Positions 6,081-10,914 of a stretch of 10,914 nt of DNA are shown here, piece by piece. Origin of the DNA: an uncultured Pirellulales bacterium. GTDB taxonomy: Bacteria > Planctomycetota > Planctomycetia > Pirellulales > Lacipirellulaceae. Where the stretch lies: positions 1 through 10,914 of the forward strand of contig CAMYJY010000040.1 in the NCBI GenBank assembly GCA_947258835.1, given 5' to 3'. Within the stretch, counting starts at the first letter, position 1; the number at the start of each line of letters is the position of its first letter. The notes beneath the pieces are model-generated. The model was not told the origin of the DNA and ran no database searches. It was given only the letters and a program-made list of their open reading frames with translations. The translations under genes and the position numbers were made by a program.

Positions 6081-6160
6081 GGGGTCTGGCTCATTTTTTC
6101 GGCGCGTCCAGCCTGAGGACCACTATCCAGCACAAACGCCGAAAAAATGTGCCTGACCCC
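6081..6160 (-). repeat. 80-bp palindromic repeat element, copy 2 (reverse orientation)
   Basis: The left arm (6081-6104, beginning GGGGTCTGGCTC) and right arm (6137-6160, ending GTGCCTGACCCC) are exact reverse complements of the right and left arms of copy 1. The 32-base centre (6105-6136) has the same length as in copy 1, but when oriented alike matches at only 17 of 32 positions, mostly at its ends. The decamer CCCCTCGAAC occurs at 6064-6073 and again at 6158-6167, partly inside the right arm. The element lies between the ClC gene and acnA, about 120 bases before the acnA start. Confidence 0.85.
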
Positions 6161-6170
6161 CTCGAACTCC

Positions 6171-6199
6171 CAGACAAACGACGAGATCCGCGATAAAAT
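6171..6199 (+). promoter_or_regulatory. possible acnA promoter
   Basis: CAGACA (6171-6176) matches four of six bases of a -35 box, followed by a 17-base spacer and TAAAAT (6194-6199), a near-consensus -10. Transcription would start near 6206 and give a leader of roughly 73 bases. It begins 10 bases after the 80-bp element. Only sequence resemblance to a housekeeping-sigma promoter supports it. Confidence 0.3.
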
Positions 6200-6278
6200 A
6201 GGCCCCTTGGACAGCTCAGCAGGGCAGCATTGCCTGATCCCCCTGCCTTAAACTACGGATTCCTTAGGTCCCCACCAC

Positions 6279-9026
6279 ATGCCCACGCCCCCCTTAAAAA
6301 CCGATCCCTTTGGCGCCCGCGATACCTTTGACACAGGCCACGGAGCCGCCGGCATTTATCGCCTCTCCCAGCTCGAAGCCGCTGGCCTGACCCAGCTGAG
6401 CGCGCTGCCTTTTTCTATCCGCGTGCTGCTCGAATCCTGCCTGCGCAACTGCGACGGGTATGTGGTCGCCGAAGACGATGTCAAAAATCTAGCCCAGTGG
6501 GCCGCCAGCCGGGGTGTCGGCAGTGCCGTCGAAGTTCCTTTCAAACCGGCCCGCGTTGTGTTGCAGGATTTTACCGGGGTCCCCGCGGTGGTCGATCTGG
6601 CCGCCATGCGCTCCGCCATGCAGCGGCTCGGCGGTGACCCCAACAAGATCAATCCGCTCGTCCCCGCAGATCTCGTGATCGACCACTCCGTGCAAGTCGA
6701 TCATTTTGCCTCCGACGCCGCGCTGGATTTGAACATCGAACTAGAATTTTCCCGCAACCGGGAACGGTATGAATTCCTCCGCTGGGGTCAGGACGCCTTC
6801 CACAACTTCCGCGTCGTACCGCCCGGCACAGGCATCGTCCACCAAGTCAACCTCGAATACCTGGCCAAGTGCGTGTTTCTCCGCGAAGACCACGCCGGCC
6901 CGGTGGCCGTGCCCGATTCGCTCGTTGGTACCGATAGCCACACCACCATGATTGATGGACTGGGCGTGGTGGGCTGGGGAGTCGGCGGCATCGAAGCGGA
7001 AGGCGTCATGCTGGGCCAACCGATTTACATGCTGATGCCAGAAGTTGTGGGCATGGAGCTGACAGGCCAACTGCCCCCGGGTGCCACCGCCACCGACTTG
7101 GTACTCACCGTCACCGAAATCCTCCGCCGCGAAAAGGTGGTGGGCAAATTTGTCGAGTTCTTTGGAGAAGGCGTCTCCCACATGACGCTGGCCGATCGGG
7201 CCACGATTGCCAATATGTCCCCCGAATACGGGGCCACGATGGGCTTTTTCCCCATCGATCAAGAAACTCTCACCTACCTCCGCCGGACCGGACGGACCGA
7301 CCAAGAAGTCGAACTGGTAGAACGCTATACCAAAGAGCAAGGCCTGTTCCGCACCGACGACACCCCCACACCCACGTTCACCAAAACCGTCCGGCTGGAT
7401 CTCTCGACGGTAGAGCCCAGCCTGGCCGGGCCCAAACGCCCCCAAGATCGGGTCTCCCTGTCCCACATGAAACAGGCATTTCAAGACGCCCTGCGGGCAC
7501 CGGTCGGTCCCCAAGGTTTTGCACTGGATAGCGACGGGTTAAAACGCTCCGCTACCGTAGAAAACAATGGCGACAGCTCTACCATCACCCATGGTGCGGT
7601 GGCCATTGCCGCCATCACGAGCTGTACCAACACCTCCAACCCCGCGGTGATGGTGGCGGCAGGACTCGTCGCTCAGAAGGCGGTTGCCAAGGGACTCCGC
7701 GTACCGGCCCACGTCAAAACCAGCCTCGCGCCAGGCTCGCGGGTCGTCACCGATTACCTGGCCCAGGCCGGTCTGGATCAAGACCTCAACACCCTCGGCT
7801 TTCAGACCGTGGGCTACGGCTGCACAACCTGTATTGGCAACAGCGGGCCACTGCCCGAGCCCGTCTCGCAGGCCGTATCTGAGGCCGATCTCATCGTTTC
7901 CGGCGTGCTCTCCGGCAATCGCAATTTTGAGGGGCGGATCAACCCCCAGGTGAAGGCCAACTATTTGGCCAGCCCCCCGCTGGTGGTGGCCTACGCCTTG
8001 GCCGGTACCACCGATATCGACCTCTCCACCGAACCCCTGGGCCAAGACCAAGACGGCCAGCCCGTGCTGCTGGCCGACATTTGGCCTACCCATGAAGAAG
8101 TCCAGCAAGTGGTCGCCAGCTGCGTGCTCCCTCAGATGTTTCGCCAGCAATACGACAATGTGTGGCAAAAAAATCCCCAGTGGAATGCCATCGAAATCAG
8201 TGGCGGCGAGCTCTACGCTTGGAATGACCAGAGCACCTACATCCAAGAACCGCCCTTCTTAGTCAATCTCCAGCGGGAAGTCGGTCCGATCACGCCCATC
8301 ACCGGTGCCCGCTGCTTGGCCCTGCTGGGTGATTCCACCACGACCGACCACATTTCCCCCGCCGGAGCCATCGCCGCCGATAGCCCGGCCGGAAAATTCC
8401 TGCAGGCCGCGGGCGTGACACCGCGAGATTTCAACAGCTACGGCAGCCGCCGCGGTAACGACCGGGTCATGACTCGCGGCACCTTTGCCAACATCCGCAT
8501 CCGCAACCAGCTGGCCCCCGGCACCGAGGGCGGCGTAACCCGCTACTTGCCCCTCGATGACCAAGCGGCCGGGGCTGGTGAGACCATGTCCATTTACGAC
8601 GCGGCCATGAAATACCAGGCGGCCAGCACACCGCTGGTCGTCTTGGCCGGCACCGAGTACGGCACCGGCAGCAGCCGCGACTGGGCCGCCAAAGGCACCT
8701 TCCTGCTGGGAGTCCGAGCCGTGCTGGCCGCCAGCTATGAACGGATCCATCGCAGCAACTTGGTGATGATGGGTGTGCTGCCGTTGGAGTTCGCCCCCGG
8801 CAGCACTTGGCAGTCCCTCGGCCTGACGGGCGAAGAGGTGTTTGAAATCGCCGAGCTGGGGGATGACCTGCAGCCGCGCCAGCAGCTCCCCGTCGTGGCC
8901 CACAGCGAGCAGCGCGGGGAAACTAGATTCATGATGACCGTACGGATTGATACGCCGGTAGAACTAGACTACTACCGCAATGGCGGGATTCTGCAGACCG
9001 TACTCCGCAAACTGCTGGAGGATTAG
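6279..9026 (+). CDS. acnA: aconitate hydratase A
   Basis: Interconverts citrate and isocitrate through cis-aconitate in the TCA cycle, using a [4Fe-4S] cluster, in the cytosol. The 915 residues compare with about 890 for E. coli AcnA. The cluster cysteines are Cys449 in SCTNTSNP and Cys515 and Cys518 in GCTTCIGN; the 66-residue spacing equals that of E. coli AcnA and IRP1. Other marks are the N-terminal DPFGARDTFDTG (9-20), GTDSHTTMIDGLGVVGWGVG (218-237), and the swivel domain with TTDHISPAG (688-696), SYGSRRGNDRVMTRGTFAN (720-738), and the substrate-binding serine loop GTGSSRDWAAKG (795-806). No key residue appears missing. The long linker before TTDHISPAG is the IRP1/AcnA arrangement, not the AcnB one. 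A faint TTAGG precedes the ATG at 6279 by about 12 bases. It appears to be transcribed alone. Confidence 0.97.
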   Translation: MPTPPLKTDPFGARDTFDTGHGAAGIYRLSQLEAAGLTQLSALPFSIRVLLESCLRNCDGYVVAEDDVKNLAQWAASRGVGSAVEVPFKPARVVLQDFTGVPAVVDLAAMRSAMQRLGGDPNKINPLVPADLVIDHSVQVDHFASDAALDLNIELEFSRNRERYEFLRWGQDAFHNFRVVPPGTGIVHQVNLEYLAKCVFLREDHAGPVAVPDSLVGTDSHTTMIDGLGVVGWGVGGIEAEGVMLGQPIYMLMPEVVGMELTGQLPPGATATDLVLTVTEILRREKVVGKFVEFFGEGVSHMTLADRATIANMSPEYGATMGFFPIDQETLTYLRRTGRTDQEVELVERYTKEQGLFRTDDTPTPTFTKTVRLDLSTVEPSLAGPKRPQDRVSLSHMKQAFQDALRAPVGPQGFALDSDGLKRSATVENNGDSSTITHGAVAIAAITSCTNTSNPAVMVAAGLVAQKAVAKGLRVPAHVKTSLAPGSRVVTDYLAQAGLDQDLNTLGFQTVGYGCTTCIGNSGPLPEPVSQAVSEADLIVSGVLSGNRNFEGRINPQVKANYLASPPLVVAYALAGTTDIDLSTEPLGQDQDGQPVLLADIWPTHEEVQQVVASCVLPQMFRQQYDNVWQKNPQWNAIEISGGELYAWNDQSTYIQEPPFLVNLQREVGPITPITGARCLALLGDSTTTDHISPAGAIAADSPAGKFLQAAGVTPRDFNSYGSRRGNDRVMTRGTFANIRIRNQLAPGTEGGVTRYLPLDDQAAGAGETMSIYDAAMKYQAASTPLVVLAGTEYGTGSSRDWAAKGTFLLGVRAVLAASYERIHRSNLVMMGVLPLEFAPGSTWQSLGLTGEEVFEIAELGDDLQPRQQLPVVAHSEQRGETRFMMTVRIDTPVELDYYRNGGILQTVLRKLLED

Positions 9027-9048
9027 CTGCTAGGAATTGTCCAGAGTC

Positions 9049-9204
9049 ATGTGGATCGACGATACAAACGTGAAAGTGATTGAAGTCGTCTGCGGAGGAT
9101 GGGAAAGCAGGGTGAGCACTAGGCTGACATCTGTAATGAATATTCATAAGCCCGCGTCGGATCTGGAGCGTTTTATCGACCAATCACCGCCGCGGCGCGA
9201 GTAA
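9049..9204 (+). CDS. doubtful 51-residue ORF downstream of acnA
   Basis: ATG at 9049 to TAA at 9202-9204, 22 bases after the acnA stop. The protein begins MWIDDTNVKVIEVVCGGWES and ends RRE. Its composition is plausible for a soluble peptide and not visibly low-complexity. No family is recognised, and no Shine-Dalgarno is clear. Its end overlaps the end of the convergent zinc-ribbon gene by 21 bases. It may be a chance frame or the remnant of a longer gene. Confidence 0.2.
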   Translation: MWIDDTNVKVIEVVCGGWESRVSTRLTSVMNIHKPASDLERFIDQSPPRRE

Positions 9205-9402
9205 ACTCAACTCCACGGCGACCGCTTGCTCACGCAACCAATCTCCCTCTGCCTGGGCCCGCTGCCGCTGGGCCACCAAATGAGCCACCCGGCGGTGCGC
9301 ACGGACCACCAGCCGCAGATCCGCCGTACAGCGACGACAGGTATCGCGAAGCGTCTGCCGGGCGCGGCAGACGGGGCATTGGAATGATGGGTCATTGGAC
9401 AT
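9184..9402 (-). CDS. small zinc-ribbon protein coupled to an Hsp70 gene
   Basis: A 72-residue hypothetical protein. The N-terminus holds CPVC (Cys9, Cys12) and CRRC (Cys22, Cys25), two CxxC knuckles nine residues apart, as in a zinc ribbon, followed by DLRLVV. Residues 33-68 are rich in Arg, Ala and Gln and should form one or two helices (RAHRRVAHLVAQRQRAQAEG). Its ATG at 9402 overlaps the end of the Hsp70 gene by 11 bp, and the two share a strand, so translational coupling is likely. Cytosolic, with no signal peptide. The arrangement suggests a partner or regulator of that chaperone. I recall similar CPVC...CRRC-DL proteins beside Hsp70 genes elsewhere but cannot name a family; the function is inference. 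Confidence 0.75.
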   Translation of the reverse strand: MSNDPSFQCPVCRARQTLRDTCRRCTADLRLVVRAHRRVAHLVAQRQRAQAEGDWLREQAVAVELSLLAPRR

Positions 9403-10914
9403 AGAACAAAATATCGTCCAGTTCCTCGCTCAGGCTAGCCACCGCCAGCGCGTCGTCGCGGGCCATCGCCTGCTGCAAGTCCGCACTCAGCGTTTGAATG
9501 TCCGCGGCATCCTCCCCGTCCAGCGACGCCCCCAGCTGCGTTGCTTTTTCCAGCACCGCGGTGGCGGCGGGAAATTTTTCAGCCGCTGCCCCCTGCCGCG
9601 CGCGATGCGCCTCGGCCGCAGGTGGGTCTGTTTGCCGTTGGTGAGCTTTCCAGATCTTGGGCGACGGGAGGTCCGTGTCATCCTGCAGTTCGTCCGAGGC
9701 ATCGAACATCGCCCCCAAGCGGGCTTGGGCATGGTCCCGCTCGTCGGCCTGGAATTGACTCAGCGCATTGTCGATCCTCAGCTCCTTGCGGATTCCCGTG
9801 GCGGATTGCGTGGCCGTGGCCAGCAAGGTCCCGTCCAGTGTCAGATCGAAACGAACGACAACTTTGCTGCGCTCCCCCCCACCCGGCTCCAGGTCCAAGT
9901 AAAACTTGCCGATCGATCGATTGCGGTGGACCTCCGGATACTCCCCTTGCAAAACGTGGATCTCCGCCCGCTCCTGCTCTTCATGCATGGTGGAATAGGC
10001 GTGCTCGTAGCGGGCCGGCAAGGGGGTATTGCGATGGATGATCGGCGAGAAAACCATCTGCGGTCCCTCAAAAGAAAAGCCCTCACAGGCTTCAATGCCC
10101 AGCGTATGGCCCACCACATCCACCAACACCGGCCCCGCCGTCTGACCATCAATCATCGCGGCCTGTACGGCCGCCCCCAGCGCCACCGCCAAATCGGGAT
10201 CCACCGACCAACTCGGTTCACGGAGGAATTCTTCCCGTAATCGCTGCTGTACGAGGGGAATCCGCGTCGAGCCGCCCACCAACACCAGGTCATCGATTTC
10301 GTGCATGGACAGCCCGGACTCCCGCAGCGCTTGGTCGACACTGGTGATCGTGCGATCGACTAGCGGTGCAATCAGCTCCTCGAAACGATCACGCGTAATT
10401 GTCGTATCCAGGTTCAGCGGCTGCCCCTCCTGTTCCACAATCAACTCCGCCATGATGGGTACCGACTCCTCGACGGAAAGCTGGATCTTGGCCTGTTCGC
10501 AGGCCTGCCATAAGCGGTGCTTCGTGGCTGCCTGTGCCCGCAAATCCAGGCCATGCTCGGCTTGGAATTGATCGGCCACATGGTTCAGCAGCACCTCATC
10601 CACATCATTACCACCGAGGTGCGTATCTCCCTTGCTGCTTAAGACTTCCACCACGCCGGCTTCCATCCGCACCACCGAGACGTCGAACGTTCCACCACCA
10701 AAGTCATACACCACGATATGTTTTTGATCTTGTGAGCCGGCATGGTACACCAGCGTGGCCGCCGTGGGCTCGTTGAGGATGCGTTCGACTTGCAATCCCG
10801 CCAGCTGTCCCGCCTCGCGGGTGGCCTGCCGCTGATGTTCATCAAAGAAGGCGGGAACCGTAATCACCGCGCGGCGGACGGGCTGCTGCAAGGCACGGCT
10901 GGCGCGATCGCGGA
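9392..10914 (-). CDS. non-canonical Hsp70 (DnaK-like) chaperone, 5' end outside window
   Basis: An ATP-dependent Hsp70-family chaperone, cytosolic. The frame is open to the right edge and reads upstream as RDRASRALQQPVRRAVITVPAFF. Roughly the first 105-120 residues of the ATPase domain are missing, and the whole protein is probably about 620 residues. Counting from the codon at 10891, the nucleotide-binding motifs are NEPTAATLVY (40-49), DFGGGTFDVSVV (63-74), GDTHLGGNDVDE (88-99), and the adenosine motif LVLVGGSTRIP (202-212). The domain linker reads GPVLVDVVGHTLGIE (253-267), not DnaK's VLLLDVTPLSLGIE. After the beta domain comes a shorter helical lid (about 380-499) with an acidic patch, ending ELDDILFYVQ. 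It overlaps the zinc-ribbon gene by 11 bp. It is probably a specialised Hsp70, not the housekeeping dnaK. HscC-like or another specialised group is possible. Confidence 0.9.
   Translation of the reverse strand, partial: RDRASRALQQPVRRAVITVPAFFDEHQRQATREAGQLAGLQVERILNEPTAATLVYHAGSQDQKHIVVYDFGGGTFDVSVVRMEAGVVEVLSSKGDTHLGGNDVDEVLLNHVADQFQAEHGLDLRAQAATKHRLWQACEQAKIQLSVEESVPIMAELIVEQEGQPLNLDTTITRDRFEELIAPLVDRTITSVDQALRESGLSMHEIDDLVLVGGSTRIPLVQQRLREEFLREPSWSVDPDLAVALGAAVQAAMIDGQTAGPVLVDVVGHTLGIEACEGFSFEGPQMVFSPIIHRNTPLPARYEHAYSTMHEEQERAEIHVLQGEYPEVHRNRSIGKFYLDLEPGGGERSKVVVRFDLTLDGTLLATATQSATGIRKELRIDNALSQFQADERDHAQARLGAMFDASDELQDDTDLPSPKIWKAHQRQTDPPAAEAHRARQGAAAEKFPAATAVLEKATQLGASLDGEDAADIQTLSADLQQAMARDDALAVASLSEELDDILFYVQ

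Noticed and set aside
5942..6196. 84-codon plus-strand frame in the ClC-acnA gap
   Set aside because: It is made almost entirely of the nested inverted repeat and the 80-bp element, so the frame is a by-product of repeats.
6741..8246. Long minus-strand frames (6741-7514 and 7539-8246) opposite acnA
   Set aside because: They lie wholly antisense to a clear aconitase, have no recognisable motif, and are typical shadow frames of GC-rich coding DNA.
9136..9147. 12-base perfect palindrome atgaatattcat
   Set aside because: A 12-base palindrome is expected a few times by chance in a window this size, and it sits in no obvious promoter.
8929..9183. 84-codon minus-strand frame between acnA and the zinc-ribbon gene
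   Set aside because: It overlaps the acnA 3' end, has no motif, and would sit directly after the zinc-ribbon gene without any start signal I can see.
9395..10240. 281-codon plus-strand frame opposite the Hsp70 gene
   Set aside because: Antisense to conserved Hsp70 sequence and without family motifs. The minus frame explains the conservation.

Overview
The window looks like chromosome of a free-living, moderately high-GC bacterium. The serine-biosynthesis proteins, the CBS-type ClC protein and the mostly weak Shine-Dalgarno signals fit a planctomycete (perhaps Pirellulales). This is my judgement from remembered family resemblance, not a database result. There are no tRNA or rRNA genes, CRISPR arrays or transposase genes.

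Region 1 (1-2163, minus strand) is a serine-biosynthesis pair. serC (phosphoserine aminotransferase) lies upstream of serA (3-phosphoglycerate dehydrogenase, running off the left edge). Together they carry out the first two steps from 3-phosphoglycerate to serine. The 176-base gap between them holds a perfect hairpin and a doubtful small membrane-protein ORF.

Region 2 (about 2164-3798) is mostly non-coding and repeat-rich. It holds an 80-bp palindromic element next to a 17-bp tandem duplication, a single minus-strand PAS-like/LuxR-type regulator with an unusually short end, and a second inverted repeat built on an ACCACAACGAAACAA-type motif.

Region 3 (3799-5772, plus) encodes a 657-residue ClC chloride channel/transporter with two C-terminal CBS domains. 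Behind it is a 506-base gap (5773-6278) with a partial copy of the ACCACAACGAAACAA-type repeat, a strong stem-loop, an 84-bp nested inverted repeat, and a second, reverse-oriented copy of the 80-bp element.

Region 4 (6279-9026, plus) is acnA, a complete aconitase of the TCA cycle.

Region 5 (9184-10914, minus) is a non-canonical Hsp70 (5' end outside the window) overlapping a 72-residue zinc-ribbon protein by 11 bp, which suggests translational coupling and a shared function. Apart from serC-serA and hsp70-zinc ribbon, the genes look like single transcription units.

The best leads are the two 80-bp elements (identical 24-nt arms, conserved arm mismatches, equal-length but diverged 32-nt loops), the Hsp70/zinc-ribbon pair, and the ClC protein, which keeps the gating glutamate but lacks the internal proton glutamate.
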